Source: Corynebacterium suranareeae (lineage in GTDB: Bacteria; Actinomycetota; Actinomycetes; Mycobacteriales; Mycobacteriaceae). From it: a DNA stretch of 64,000 nt. Below are positions 29,649-39,202 of this stretch, in pieces (positions within the stretch are counted from its first letter, which is position 1; every line of letters starts with the position of its first letter). The position numbers and the translations under genes were made by a program. The notes under the pieces were generated by a model. That model was not told the DNA's origin. It saw only the letters and a program-made list of their open reading frames with translations, and did no database searches. The stretch lies in assembly GCF_002355155.1 (NCBI RefSeq), contig NZ_AP017369.1, forward strand, positions 1,860,001-1,924,000, read 5' to 3'.

Positions 29649-30290
29649 CTAGAGTGCAAGCAAAAAGGGGTTTCCAGTACGTTCTGCACGCATGGTGGTG
29701 GTCGGTCCGTGTCCAGGAAGAATCTGCAAACTATCGTCAAGGGGCAAAACCTTGGTGCGCAAAGATTCATTCATTAAATCTGCATCAGACCATTCAAAAT
29801 CAGTTCGTCCGATTGAGCCTTTGAACAAAACATCCCCGGAAAAGCAGTACTCTTTGCCAATAATGAGGGTGCATCCAGGTGAGTGCCCTGGAGCATGAGC
29901 AAGTGTGAATTCCTCACCGGCCAACGTAATTGTTTCACCATCGACCAAGTCATGCAGCGATTCAGGGGCAGGTGAGACCATGTTGTCGGCATCGAAAAGC
30001 ATGGCTGTTTTAGTTCCCGAGCCTTTATACGCCTCTAAGAAAAATGCATCATTAGGATGAATATAGACCGGCGCATTAAAACGCTTAGCCAAGGTACCAG
30101 CATCACGAGTGTGATCAATATGTCCATGAGTCAACACAATTTTGTCCACGCCGAGCTTGTTAGTTGAGATGTACTCCACCAAATCATCGTGAGAATGCAT
30201 GCCCGGATCAATGATCGCGACTTCATTCTCCCCGCGCACCACATAACAATTTGTCTTATACGGACCAGCCGCGAATCCGAGAATCTCCAT
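29649..30290 (-). CDS. Metallo-beta-lactamase-fold hydrolase (glyoxalase II-like)
   Basis: 213 aa soluble hydrolase. The metal-binding motif THGHIDHTRD (H-x-H-x-D-H) is at about 54-63, with later ligands in LAHAPGHSPG (His) and CFSGDVLFKGSIGRTD (Asp). These are the marks of the small hydroxyacylglutathione-hydrolase-like group. Corynebacteria use mycothiol, so a thioester of that thiol is a possible substrate; this is inference. It lies upstream of hisS on the same strand, an arrangement widespread in actinobacteria. Confidence 0.9.
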   Translation of the reverse strand: MEILGFAAGPYKTNCYVVRGENEVAIIDPGMHSHDDLVEYISTNKLGVDKIVLTHGHIDHTRDAGTLAKRFNAPVYIHPNDAFFLEAYKGSGTKTAMLFDADNMVSPAPESLHDLVDGETITLAGEEFTLAHAPGHSPGCTLIIGKEYCFSGDVLFKGSIGRTDFEWSDADLMNESLRTKVLPLDDSLQILPGHGPTTTMRAERTGNPFLLAL

Positions 30291-30420
30291 GGAAAAACAG
30301 TGTAGTGCTCAACCAGCGCTCCCCCATCATTCCCCCGTTATGAGAGGTTAGGGCTAGGATAGAAAAGAATTTTTTTGACGTTGAACACTTTCATTTCAAG
30401 CAAGCAAGGGATCAAACTCT

Positions 30421-31263
30421 GTGAGTACTAATAAGGAACGACGCCAACAGGCGCTTTCCCAGCTGGAGAAAGAAATCAAAAGCAGGGACCGCAAAGAAAA
30501 AACCAAACCACTAACCGTGGTCTTTGCTTCCCTAGCTGTCATCCTCGTGGTTGTTGGCGGCATCTGGTACGCGGCAACCCGCAGTACTGAAGATGAAGTG
30601 GTCACTGCCGATGACACCTCCACCACCGCAGAAACCCCCGACTACCAGCCACTGGCTCTAAGCCGCACCACGGCGCTTGCTGACACTGTGACGTGTGAGT
30701 ACCCAGACTCTGGAGATGCTTCCAAGGAGGTTTCCAAGCCTGCAACCGAAAATGTGCCAGCAACTGGCACCGTGACTGTGAACCTGACCACGGAACAAGG
30801 CAACATCGGAATGGAACTTGATCGCTCCGTCTCGCCTTGCACCGTAAACGCCGTTGAACACATGGCTTCCGAGGGCTACTACAACGACACTGTCTGCCAC
30901 CGCATTACTACCTCTGGCATCTACGTCCTGCAGTGTGGCGACCCAAGTGGCACCGGTGCAGGTGGCCCTGGCTTTAGCTTTGCCAACGAGTACCCAACCG
31001 ATGAGGCAACAGACCTAACTACTCCTGTTATCTACGAGCGCGGCACCATTGCAATGGCCAATGCTGGTGCAGACACCAACGGTTCCCAGTTCTTCCTCAA
31101 CTACGAAGACTCCCCACTGGCACCGAACTACACCTACTTCGGCCAGATCTCTGAAGAAGGACTTGCCACCTTGGACGCAATCGCCGAGGTTGGAGCTGAA
31201 GGTGGCGCCGGTGACGGTGCTCCTGCTGAAGAAGTTCGGATTGAATCTGCAACTGTTGCATAA
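30421..31263 (+). CDS. Membrane-anchored cyclophilin-type peptidyl-prolyl isomerase
   Basis: 280 aa. A charged cytoplasmic N-terminus and coiled segment (about 1-35) lead to one membrane helix (about 36-56), then a Thr/Ala-rich linker and the cyclophilin domain outside the cell (about 118-275). Domain markers: YYNDTVCHRITTSGIYVLQCGDP, TIAMANAGADTNGSQFFLNY and YTYFGQISEEG. The usual FHR of the active site reads CHR here. It probably helps fold secreted proteins. The start is GTG at 30421. Confidence 0.9.
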   Translation: MSTNKERRQQALSQLEKEIKSRDRKEKTKPLTVVFASLAVILVVVGGIWYAATRSTEDEVVTADDTSTTAETPDYQPLALSRTTALADTVTCEYPDSGDASKEVSKPATENVPATGTVTVNLTTEQGNIGMELDRSVSPCTVNAVEHMASEGYYNDTVCHRITTSGIYVLQCGDPSGTGAGGPGFSFANEYPTDEATDLTTPVIYERGTIAMANAGADTNGSQFFLNYEDSPLAPNYTYFGQISEEGLATLDAIAEVGAEGGAGDGAPAEEVRIESATVA

Positions 31264-31286
31264 AATTCAAACACCTTCTTAAGTTT

Positions 31287-31325
31287 TGCGGCGCTTGGTT
31301 TTACAGACCAGGCGCCGCATTTTTC
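31287..31325 (+). terminator. Rho-independent terminator after the cyclophilin gene
   Basis: TGCGGCGCTTGGT pairs with ACCAGGCGCCGCA (one G-T pair) around TTTACAG-type loop bases and is followed by TTTTTC. Confidence 0.88.
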
Positions 31326-31565
31326 TGCATAGTGCTCGATATATAAACGGACATTTCTTTTTATTCTCGCCTGTTTTGTCCCACAAAAACACTCAAAGTA
31401 CTTATATAAAACTAAAAAAAGGTGTCGGGTGACGCTCCATTTATGCAGGCAGTGGGCTGTAAACGGATAAATACTTCACGCACCCAGTACACAACCCCAA
31501 AAAGGGGTGATCGCTTAACATTAAATTTACGGACCTTTGCAAGAAACCGGTGCGGAGCGCCAAAT

Positions 31566-31645
31566 GTGAGTCACATTAGTCACAAAAGTCACTTGAGTAA
31601 CTTCTTGCTTGAGTTTTCATCACAAAAGGCTTGCACGACTATAAA
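31566..31645 (+). promoter_or_regulatory. Four tandem 9-bp direct repeats and -10 box upstream of the secreted-protein pair
   Basis: GTGAGTCAC, ATTAGTCAC, AAAAGTCAC and TTGAGTAAC follow each other without gaps at 31566-31601, so the AGTCAC/AGTAAC core recurs every nine bases. TATAAA at 31640-31645 is a fair -10 box; the repeats lie just upstream of or over the -35 region. Tandem GTCAC words at this spacing are typical of sites for OmpR-type response regulators such as MtrA; which regulator binds is inference. The rest of the 438-bp gap holds the terminator of the previous gene and AT-rich sequence. Confidence 0.6.
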
Positions 31646-31701
31646 GCCCCGGTTAAGGTGATCAGAGAAATTCCACCTCCCTGAAACGAAGGATCCAGGA
31701 A

Positions 31702-32256
31702 ATGAAGCTTTTCTCCCGCACCTCACTGGTTGCACTTGGCACCGCCGCAGCAATCACCGTCTCTGGCGTAACCGCTCCTGCATTCGCTCAAGAGGAAACC
31801 ACAACTGAAATCACCGCACCAGCAGTCACCATCGAAGAAACTACTGAGGTAGAAACCCCTGTAGCTTCCGAGGCTGCAACACTCAAGATCGAACAGCCTG
31901 GACTTATCTCCGGAAACGTTAACCAGGCGATCAACACCGTTACCATTGAAGTCTCCTCCGGTGTAGCAGAGACTTTTGAAGCTACCGGACTTCCAACTGG
32001 CATCTTCATCAACAACGCAGGTGAGATCTTCGGTACCCCAACCAAGGAATTCTCCGGCTCCGCTCAGGTAACTGCAACCGCAGCTGATGGATCTCAGTCC
32101 AAGGTAGCCGTCAACTTCAGCATCGGCGAGGAGCCATCCAACGGCTCCTCCGATACCGATGAGATCAGCAACTGGATCAAGATCATCACCGCAGTTATCG
32201 GTGCACTGACCACCATCCTGACCTTCGGCACCAAGCTGGATTCCTTCCTGAAGTAA
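31702..32256 (+). CDS. Secreted protein with a putative Ig-like (He_PIG) domain
   Basis: 184 aa. A Sec signal (MKLFSRTSLVALGTAAAI..., cleavage after AFA) is followed by a Thr/Glu-rich linker, then a beta domain of about 75 residues with EATGLPTGIFINNAGEIFGTPTKEFSGS, the pattern of putative Ig/cadherin-like (He_PIG) domains. The last 35 residues (ISNWIKIITAVIGALTTILTFG) form one hydrophobic helix, which could insert in the mycomembrane or plasma membrane. The next gene encodes a shorter protein with nearly the same signal peptide and a similar last helix. The strong AGGA ribosome site and heavy codon bias suggest high expression. Function unknown. Confidence 0.8.
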   Translation: MKLFSRTSLVALGTAAAITVSGVTAPAFAQEETTTEITAPAVTIEETTEVETPVASEAATLKIEQPGLISGNVNQAINTVTIEVSSGVAETFEATGLPTGIFINNAGEIFGTPTKEFSGSAQVTATAADGSQSKVAVNFSIGEEPSNGSSDTDEISNWIKIITAVIGALTTILTFGTKLDSFLK

Positions 32257-32277
32257 TCTTCTCGCTTAGATATAGCT

Positions 32278-32311
32278 AAGTCCTTTGTGGAGTTTGTTCC
32301 ACAAAGGACTT
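32278..32311 (+). terminator. Hairpin between the two secreted-protein genes
   Basis: AAGTCCTTTGTGGA pairs perfectly with TCCACAAAGGACTT around a six-base loop, followed by CTTG rather than a long T run. It may stop transcription partly or protect the upstream message. Confidence 0.75.
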
Positions 32312-32471
32312 CTTGTATCTCACCCCTGGGCTAGATAGCTATTTCAAGTCTTTTCCTAGACGTATTTTCTTAATAAAATCTTAGCTTTGACCTGCACATA
32401 TAGTTGCGGATTGTAGCTAGTGCACATAGAGTAACTTGCGTATTCAAACATTAAACCTAAGGGGTTTAGCA

Positions 32472-32738
32472 ATGAAGCTATTTTCTCGTACCTCCCTCGT
32501 TGCCCTAGGCACCGCCACCGCAATGGCAGCAACATCGATCTCCGCACCGGCACACGCAGCCGATGCAGTTCCTGCCCAAGTTGTTTACTTAGCAGAAGAA
32601 GAGCCCGGTAGTTCCAACATCTCATCTGACATCGACATCGATGAGATTACTGATTACATCCTTATCGTTACTGGCATCATTGGCATTCTTAGTGCTGGCC
32701 TTACTTTTGCCACAACCTTAGAGCGTGCAATGAAATAA
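32472..32738 (+). CDS. Small secreted protein paralogous to its upstream neighbour
   Basis: 88 aa from ATG at 32472. The signal peptide MKLFSRTSLVALGTATAMAA is nearly that of the preceding protein, with cleavage likely after AHA. The mature part of about 55 residues is acidic (EEEPGSSNISSDIDIDEI) and ends in a hydrophobic helix (YILIVTGIIGILSAGLTF) plus a charged tail, matching the C-terminal helix of its neighbour without the Ig-like domain. The size and make-up recall small corynebacterial cell-wall channel proteins, but I see no specific match. The open frame starts 12 codons earlier; the signal peptide fixes the start. Confidence 0.75.
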   Translation: MKLFSRTSLVALGTATAMAATSISAPAHAADAVPAQVVYLAEEEPGSSNISSDIDIDEITDYILIVTGIIGILSAGLTFATTLERAMK

Positions 32739-32762
32739 CTTCCGCGGCAGCATTCTCATGCT

Positions 32763-32809
32763 AAAAAGCCCCGGTATCAACCGCACATTGGTTGATACCG
32801 GGGCTTTTT
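32763..32809. terminator. Bidirectional terminator between secreted-protein gene and rel
   Basis: AAAAAGCCCCGGTATCAACC and its perfect complement flank a seven-base loop, giving a 20-bp stem with A and T runs on either side, so it should end both the rightward secreted-protein transcript and the leftward rel transcript. Confidence 0.93.
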
Positions 32810-32826
32810 GGTGTCTAAAACGTGGT

Positions 32827-35109
32827 CTATCCGCCTGAGGTTACGCGGTACACATCAAACACTCCCTCAGCATTACGCAGCTGAGTCATCAGCGAACCTA
32901 GTTGCTTGGTGTCTGATACCGCGAAGGTAAAGCGCACTGTGGCTACTCGATCTTCGGAGCAATGAGAATTCATCGCGGTAACGGAGACCTTTTGTTCGTT
33001 GATCACACGGGTGAGCTCAAAGAGCAGACCTGCACGGTCGAGTGCTTCCAATTGCAGTGTTGCAGAAAATACTGAGCCTTGGCCTTCAGATGCCCACGAC
33101 ACCGAAACCATGCGCTCTGGTTCTTCCTTGAGCTTCTCAGCGTTCGTGCAGTCAGTTCGGTGCACTGACACTCCACCGCCACGAGTAACAAAACCAAAGA
33201 TTTCATCACCTGGAACAGGCATGCAGCATTTAGCTAGTTTTGCCAAAACATCTGGGCTGCCTTCCACCAGGATTCCAGTGCTGCTATCTGTGGCGCTGCG
33301 AGAACTGACAAGCTCACTAAATGGTGTTCGTGCCACCAAGGCGTCTTCAGCGTCTTCTTCATCGCCAAAGATAGCCATGAGCCTTTTGACTACGTGTTGC
33401 GCTGAGACAGACCCTGAACCGATCGCTGTGTAGAGCGCATCCACATCTGGGTAGTGCAGCTCTGTTGCCACAGTTTTCATTGAGGACGCGGTGAAGAGGC
33501 GATGCATGGGCAATCCACCGCGTTGGATAACAGCTGCTAGTGAATCACGGCCAGCTTCCAAGTATTCTTCGCGTCGCTCCTTGGCAAACCACTGTCGGAT
33601 CTTGGCTTTTGCCCGAGGTGAGACAACGAAGTCTTGCCATCCCCTACTAGGTCCTGCGTTTTGATCCTTGGAGGTAAAGACTTCAACACGATCGCCGGAC
33701 TTGAGCTTGGTTTCCAAAGCCACCAATTTGCCGTTGATTTTCGCACCGATGCAACGGTGACCGACTTCGGTGTGCACAGCGTAGGCAAAGTCCACTGGGG
33801 TGGAATCAACAGGCAGGTTGACCACATCGCCTTTGGGAGTAAAGACGAAGATCTGCTTTGAGGTTAAGTCATAGCGCAGGCTGTCCAAGAACTCATTGGG
33901 ATCGGCTGCTTCTTTTTGCCAGTCAAGCAGTTGGCGCATCCATGCCATCTGATCAACTTCGGCTTGTTCGCCACTGTGGCTACCTTTGGTTTCTTTATAA
34001 CGCCAGTGTGCAGCAATGCCGAATTCCGCGTTGTAGTGCATATCGTGGGTACGAGCTTGCACTTCCAAGGGTTTGCCACCTGGTCCCATCACGGTGGTGT
34101 GAAGGGACTGGTAAACGCCGAAACGTGGTGCGGAAATATAGTCTTTGAAGCGGCCTGGCAGCGCGTTGAACAAGGAGTGAACAACACCGATGGCGGCATA
34201 ACAGTTATTTACGTTGTCAACCAAGATACGGATGCCAACGAGATCAAAAATATCGTCGAAGTCACGGCCACGGACGATCATCTTTTGATAAATCGACCAG
34301 TAGTGTTTTGGTCGGCCAAGTACCTCAGCGGTGATGTTGTTCTCCCGAAGACCGCCGGTGACTTGATCGATAATTTCTTTGAGGTACCGATCCCTCGAGG
34401 GGGCGCGGTCGGCAACAAGACGCACGATTTCTTCGTACTTCTTGGGGTACAAAATGGCAAAGGATAAATCTTCCAATTCCCATTTCACACTGGCCATACC
34501 CAATCGGTGTGCCAACGGGGCAATGACTTCTAGAGTTTGGCGCGCTTTTTTGGCCTGTTTTTCTGGCGGCAAAAACCGCATGGTGCGCATATTGTGCAAA
34601 CGGTCAGCCACTTTAATAACCAGCACACGGGGATCCTGGCTCATGGCAACGATCATTTTGCGGATCGTTTCGGCCTCCGCGGCAGCACCTAGTGCGACTT
34701 TGTCCAGCTTGGTGACGCCGTCGACAAGCCTAGCTACCTCTTCCCCGAAATCCCGGGTGAGGTCATCTAACGAATAGTCGGTATCTTCCACCGTGTCATG
34801 GAGCAGCGCTGCAACCAGCGTGGTGGTGTCCATGCCGATCTCAGCCGCGATCGTGGCGACAGCAAGCGGGTGCGTAATATATGGATCGCCAGATTTTCGC
34901 ACCACTCCATCATGGAGACGCTCCGCAGTATCATATGCACGTTCTAATACTTGTGCATCAGCACGTGGATGAAATTGCCGGTGAATGCTCAGCAGCGGAT
35001 CCAGCACTGGGTTGGTGCGGACTCGGTTTCCGGTAAGGCTGCGGGCAAGCCTGGCTGACATGCTCCGCACGCCAATGGAAGATTTCTGCGGATTTCGCTC
35101 CAGACTCAT
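32827..35109 (-). CDS. rel: Bifunctional (p)ppGpp synthetase/hydrolase
   Basis: Makes and degrades the stringent-response alarmone; 760 aa, the usual long RelA/SpoT form. Domains in order: HD hydrolase ([14 protein letters not shown] at about 107-120), RelA/SpoT synthetase ([17 protein letters not shown] and [14 protein letters not shown]), TGS ([23 protein letters not shown]), a helical and zinc-finger-type region ([25 protein letters not shown]), and a C-terminal ACT domain. Both enzymatic halves keep their motifs, so it should be bifunctional. apt lies just upstream on the same strand, a common actinobacterial order. Confidence 0.96.
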   Translation of the reverse strand: MSLERNPQKSSIGVRSMSARLARSLTGNRVRTNPVLDPLLSIHRQFHPRADAQVLERAYDTAERLHDGVVRKSGDPYITHPLAVATIAAEIGMDTTTLVAALLHDTVEDTDYSLDDLTRDFGEEVARLVDGVTKLDKVALGAAAEAETIRKMIVAMSQDPRVLVIKVADRLHNMRTMRFLPPEKQAKKARQTLEVIAPLAHRLGMASVKWELEDLSFAILYPKKYEEIVRLVADRAPSRDRYLKEIIDQVTGGLRENNITAEVLGRPKHYWSIYQKMIVRGRDFDDIFDLVGIRILVDNVNNCYAAIGVVHSLFNALPGRFKDYISAPRFGVYQSLHTTVMGPGGKPLEVQARTHDMHYNAEFGIAAHWRYKETKGSHSGEQAEVDQMAWMRQLLDWQKEAADPNEFLDSLRYDLTSKQIFVFTPKGDVVNLPVDSTPVDFAYAVHTEVGHRCIGAKINGKLVALETKLKSGDRVEVFTSKDQNAGPSRGWQDFVVSPRAKAKIRQWFAKERREEYLEAGRDSLAAVIQRGGLPMHRLFTASSMKTVATELHYPDVDALYTAIGSGSVSAQHVVKRLMAIFGDEEDAEDALVARTPFSELVSSRSATDSSTGILVEGSPDVLAKLAKCCMPVPGDEIFGFVTRGGGVSVHRTDCTNAEKLKEEPERMVSVSWASEGQGSVFSATLQLEALDRAGLLFELTRVINEQKVSVTAMNSHCSEDRVATVRFTFAVSDTKQLGSLMTQLRNAEGVFDVYRVTSGG

Positions 35110-35136
35110 TTTCCTGCCGCCTTTCTCACAATCCTT

Positions 35137-35694
35137 CTATTGAGGATCTCTGACCACAACAACGGGCCTGTCACCTAGATTATCCCTACCGCCAAGTCCT
35201 GGGACCTCAATGGCAAGAACATATCCAGAAACATGTCCGTCACACGATTCAATTAGTTTACGTGCAGCGCCCAATGTGCCACCTGTTGCCAGCACATCAT
35301 CGATCAACACAATGTTTTTTCCTGCAATATCAATGCCTTCACTAGGCAGTTCTAGAGCTGCAGTGCCATATTCAAGTTCATACTCCTGGGTGACCACAGG
35401 TGGGGGGAGTTTTCCCTTCTTGCGGATAGCCAGCACACCTAGGCCGAGTTTGTAAGCGACAGCAGATCCAAGGAGGAATCCACGCGCATCCAAGCCACCG
35501 ATGATTTCTGCATTCAGATTCTTTGCAGCCTCAGCCATGGCATCCACCACTGCTGCAAAAGATTCCGCGTCTCCTAGAACAGGGGTGAGATCTTCAAAAA
35601 GCACACCTTTTTCTGGGAAATCCTGCACATACCGGGTTTTCTTTTCCAGAGCTTCACGAGCCCTGTCGAAGGTGCTTAGAGCCTGTTCGCTCAC
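35137..35694 (-). CDS. apt: Adenine phosphoribosyltransferase
   Basis: Salvages adenine to AMP with PRPP; 185 aa. The PRPP-binding motif [16 protein letters not shown] is complete at about 128-143, and the N-terminal [19 protein letters not shown] and [18 protein letters not shown] blocks are typical of Apt. It sits between the lipoprotein gene (four bases upstream) and rel (27 bp downstream), so purine salvage and (p)ppGpp metabolism are probably co-transcribed. Confidence 0.95.
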   Translation of the reverse strand: MSEQALSTFDRAREALEKKTRYVQDFPEKGVLFEDLTPVLGDAESFAAVVDAMAEAAKNLNAEIIGGLDARGFLLGSAVAYKLGLGVLAIRKKGKLPPPVVTQEYELEYGTAALELPSEGIDIAGKNIVLIDDVLATGGTLGAARKLIESCDGHVSGYVLAIEVPGLGGRDNLGDRPVVVVRDPQ

Positions 35695-35697
35695 TAC

Positions 35698-37299
35698 TTA
35701 ATCCTCACTTCTGGACCAACGGTCCATGTTCCAACCGATACCGGCTAGGTCTGTATTAACAACAACGTTACCGACTGTGCGATCTATCACAAACACTCGG
35801 GGTTGCGCGGCTAGTGGAATTGACGGCACTTCTGCCCACAATTGCTCTTCAGTGCGCCTCGTCGACTCTGGATCTGTGCCAATGGTGTTTGCGTTTTCAT
35901 ATTCACGAAGCGGATCAACGGTACGCAAAACAGCATCAAGCGTACCGTCAAAGTACTGTTCATAACCCCATTCACTCACCTCAGTACGACTGAGATCATT
36001 AAGACTAACAGCCTCCTGCGACGCATCGATAACCGTGATGCCCGCCGGCTCACAACTTTGACGAATCGCCTCGACCATCGCAGCTTTGCGTTCATCTGGC
36101 CCGTCATAGCCGATACGAATGGTTTGCCCTGCTAATGCTGAAGCCGCATTAACGTCAACCGCCATATGTTGCGCTGGCAAATCACCAATTTGTTGCACCA
36201 CAGGGTTTTGATGACGCACCGAGTGCACTCCAACCGCCGGAACATCAATACCAGAGATGCTTGACGACGCCGCAGCCACCGCCTCCTGGTCAACGCAGGC
36301 CGCGAATGCCTGCCGGGCCTCCGCAGCGTAAAACACACCAGCACTGGCCAAGGTGAGCTGCTCGGTTAAAACACCAACCTCTTCTTTAATGTCATAAGGA
36401 TTAAGCGGATCATCGCGGTTTACCCACGGCTCGCTCTCCCACGCCACCACATCAGAAATCTGCAGATTTCCCGCATTGGAAATAGCGCTTAGATCCGAGC
36501 CCTTAGGCCACACGGTGACTTCTTCTTCCACGGCCTGATCGCCACTGTAGAGCTCATTGCGCAGGAGCTTGACTTCCCCGAATTCACCCACAGAATCTAT
36601 CTTGTAGGGGCCATAAGACACCTGCAATTCCGGATCAAACAACGATAGTTGGAAGCCCTCACTCCAAATTCTGGCGGTGTCAGCAAGCACGTCGGGGTCT
36701 TTATCCTTTAATGCCTGATTCAGGTCTTCTAGCGTCATACCGGTTTTAGCGGCCACAGCATGCGCAGGCAACAGATCACCTTGACCAAACAAATAGCGCC
36801 AGCGCTCCCCCAAGTCTTCTTTAAACACCACCGTGGCTATCTTAGAACCGGACACACAATCCACCCGCTCAATTTGAGAGGCTAACGGCACATGCGATTG
36901 GAACAACTCCGGCATTTGCCCTGCGGTAGCTGACAGCAAGAAATCATCACACACCACAGGTTGACCATCTGAATACGTGGCATCGTCATTGATTGTGTAA
37001 ATCACCTGGCGATTAATACCCGGCAATACCTGCGTGGAAGCAAGATCAGTATTAGGAATCATCTGCCCAGAAGGCCCCTGAACATAAACACCCGGATACA
37101 CCCTGGCAGCTAAAAGACCGGCATCGGTAGCAACACCCAACAGTGATGCCGCATTGGTTGTAGCCAGGGAGGAATTAACCGCGTAGCCGAAAAGGCTTGT
37201 TTGGTGACTGGTTGGTTCCGGTTCCCCTTCACCACAGCCTGCCATCACTAACGCTGCAATCACCATGATCGCCGCGCTGCGTGACTTCCGAAACAACAT
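35698..37299 (-). CDS. Extracellular solute-binding lipoprotein, family 5 (peptide type)
   Basis: 533 aa. A signal with lipobox VMAGC (Cys22) anchors it outside the membrane. The body has the order of family 5 oligopeptide-binding proteins, with IYTINDDATYSDGQPVVCDDFLLSA near residues 93-117, but no permease or ATPase genes adjoin it. In mycobacteria and corynebacteria an equivalent lipoprotein sits between secF and apt. It may be an orphan binding protein serving a transporter encoded elsewhere, or have a structural role. Confidence 0.85.
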   Translation of the reverse strand: MLFRKSRSAAIMVIAALVMAGCGEGEPEPTSHQTSLFGYAVNSSLATTNAASLLGVATDAGLLAARVYPGVYVQGPSGQMIPNTDLASTQVLPGINRQVIYTINDDATYSDGQPVVCDDFLLSATAGQMPELFQSHVPLASQIERVDCVSGSKIATVVFKEDLGERWRYLFGQGDLLPAHAVAAKTGMTLEDLNQALKDKDPDVLADTARIWSEGFQLSLFDPELQVSYGPYKIDSVGEFGEVKLLRNELYSGDQAVEEEVTVWPKGSDLSAISNAGNLQISDVVAWESEPWVNRDDPLNPYDIKEEVGVLTEQLTLASAGVFYAAEARQAFAACVDQEAVAAASSSISGIDVPAVGVHSVRHQNPVVQQIGDLPAQHMAVDVNAASALAGQTIRIGYDGPDERKAAMVEAIRQSCEPAGITVIDASQEAVSLNDLSRTEVSEWGYEQYFDGTLDAVLRTVDPLREYENANTIGTDPESTRRTEEQLWAEVPSIPLAAQPRVFVIDRTVGNVVVNTDLAGIGWNMDRWSRSED

Positions 37300-37422
37300 G
37301 TGTGAAGTACCCAGCCTTTCCCCGAATCGTAATAGAACCGTAATTATACGGTTTTCGCCCCGGGGACGACCAAATCTGGCAATTGCCTCTACGAGAACTT
37401 CATTCTTCGGGACGACAAATAC

Positions 37423-37575
37423 CTTAAGTTCGAGTTCACATCTGCAATTTCACGAGCTCAATACCTTGCGCTCAATTTCTTAAGTTCGAGACCATGAGGA
37501 AAACCGCCAAAAACCGAGGGAAATTGGAGTTGAGAAATTGAGCGCAAGGTATCGAAAGTGCGATCTCGAACTTAA
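37423..37575. repeat. Intergenic inverted-repeat element (family R1, copy 2)
   Basis: About 153 bp opening CTTAAGTTCGAG and closing CTCGAACTTAA. Inside, CAATACCTTGCGCTCAATTTCT at 37459 onward is matched by the complement AGAAATTGAGCGCAAGGTA, so a long nested hairpin is possible. It is related to 2684-2837. Confidence 0.85.
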
Positions 37576-37629
37576 CGCTCAGGTACTGGGAGCCTTTGGT
37601 CCGATGATTGCCCACCCCATAGCATTCAA

Positions 37630-37892
37630 GAGCTAAGACCAAACCTGGAGACCCAAAAACCGGGGTCTCAAAGATCTTGGGTCTCCTGGTCTGGTTTATC
37701 GCGCTTGTTACCAAACCTGGAAACCCAAGATTTGAATTAGAGCGAAAAGTGGGTCACCTGGTTTGGTCGAGCTTAAATTTTCGCCTCAAACCCTAAAAGT
37801 CATACCTCCCCAGAAGCGCTTCTAAGAGGTTTTCAGGGGCCTGTCCATACAAACACTCATTCGAGAAAACTCGGAGCCTTAAACAAGCGATT
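37630..37892. repeat. Palindromic ACCAAACCTGG units and inverted R3 repeat
   Basis: Two ACCAAACCTGGAGACCC / ACCAAACCTGGAAACCC units (37638 and 37711 areas) with inverted matches GGGTCTCCTGGTCTGGT and GGGTCACCTGGTTTGGT make a tandem pair of hairpins. From about 37797 an inverted R3 copy follows with AGAAGCGCTTCTAAGAGG and CATACAAACACTCATTCGAG. No gene is apparent in 37300-37976. Confidence 0.7.
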
Positions 37893-37927
37893 AACGTCGA
37901 GACATTGCAAAGCCAGGTTGAATGCTT

Positions 37928-37963
37928 AAAAAAATCCCGCAGAGCACAATGTCTGCGGGATTT
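37928..37963 (-). terminator. Rho-independent terminator after secF
   Basis: AAATCCCGCAGA and its complement TCTGCGGGATTT flank an eight-base loop; on the leftward strand the stem is followed by a run of seven T. Confidence 0.92.
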
Positions 37964-37976
37964 CTGTCAAAAAAGT

Positions 37977-39200
37977 TTAGCTTCTGCCTGGTCGCCAGGT
38001 TCCGCTTGATCGGTGATCATCAACGGTGGGTTTGCTCACCGTGCGTTTTGCAGGTGTTTCAGGTGCCACACCGGCAGTGTCGTTTTCGGTGCCGGCTGCT
38101 GAGGCGTCGGCGTTGGTGTGGGGGGTGGCGTCGATAAGCGTGTTTTTGCCCTCGCGTGAAGCGATGACCTCGCTGGTATGCGCTTTGGTTTTGCTGAGGC
38201 GGTTTTTCAGGCTGACCAGCAGTGGGGTTGCCAGGAAGACGGAGGAGAAGGTGCCTTCGACAACGCCGATGAGCTGGATCAACGCGAGGTCTTTGAGGGT
38301 GCCAACGCCCATCATCCAGACGGCGACAACCATCAAAGCGATGATCGGCAGGGCGGAAATAATCGTCGTGGAAATCGAACGCATGAAAGTCTGGTTGACT
38401 GCGAGGTTGGCTTGTTCGGCATATGTTCGCCGGCGACTGCCTTCGAAGCCTTCGGTATTTTCGCGGACTTTGTCGAAGACCACAACGGTGTCGTAGATGG
38501 AGAAGGTCAACACGGTCAGCAGGCCAATGACGGTTGCTGGGGAGACTTCAAGGCCGATCACAGCGTAAATGCCTGCGATGACGATGCCGTCAACAATCAG
38601 CGCTGCCATGGCGGCGATCGCCATTTCTCGCTCCAGGCGGAAGGCAATGTAAATCGCTGCGATCACCAAGAAGGCTACCAGTGCCATCACCATGCGTTTG
38701 GTGATCGTGGAACCCCAAGATTCTGACACGGTGGAGTTACCAATCGCATCGGGGCTTGGCTGGCCTTCAGAGTTAAGAGGCTGGTATTCCTCATAGATTG
38801 CCAGTCGGGCTTTTTCGATATCCTCATCGCTAAGACGCTCGGAGTGGATCTCCAAGGTGCGGGCATCGCCAGAGCCAACAATCTGCACGATTTCTGGTGT
38901 GATTCCGGTGGCGTCAGTGAAGGTTTCTTCCACCTGCTCGGTGGAGTAATCAGCAGCTGGCATGCTCATCTTGGTGCCGCCCTGGAAGTCGATACTCAGG
39001 GAGAAGCCACGGATGGCAATGAACAGAATCGAGATGACCAGCAAAATACCGGTGATCCAGTACCACAATTTGGTTTTGGCGATGAAGTCAATGCCGCCGT
39101 CGCCGGTGTAGAGGCTGTTGAACCAGCTGCGTTTTGCGGTTGGTTTTGCGCTCTGAGTCGATGGTGATTGAGTCTGGGAATCAGTCTGGGAATCAGTCAT
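37977..39200 (-). CDS. secF: Protein translocase subunit SecF
   Basis: Membrane subunit of SecDF that uses the proton gradient to help Sec export; 407 aa. Six helices are visible: the first at about 46-66, then a periplasmic P1-like domain (GFSLSIDFQGGTKMSM), and a C-terminal cluster including VTVLTFSIYDTVVVFDKVRENTE, the family signature. The C-terminal 70 residues are a long polar Ala/Thr/Glu tail beyond the fold. It starts two bases after secD ends, within yajC-secD-secF. Confidence 0.95.
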   Translation of the reverse strand: MTDSQTDSQTQSPSTQSAKPTAKRSWFNSLYTGDGGIDFIAKTKLWYWITGILLVISILFIAIRGFSLSIDFQGGTKMSMPAADYSTEQVEETFTDATGITPEIVQIVGSGDARTLEIHSERLSDEDIEKARLAIYEEYQPLNSEGQPSPDAIGNSTVSESWGSTITKRMVMALVAFLVIAAIYIAFRLEREMAIAAMAALIVDGIVIAGIYAVIGLEVSPATVIGLLTVLTFSIYDTVVVFDKVRENTEGFEGSRRRTYAEQANLAVNQTFMRSISTTIISALPIIALMVVAVWMMGVGTLKDLALIQLIGVVEGTFSSVFLATPLLVSLKNRLSKTKAHTSEVIASREGKNTLIDATPHTNADASAAGTENDTAGVAPETPAKRTVSKPTVDDHRSSGTWRPGRS

Positions 39201-39202
39201 GG

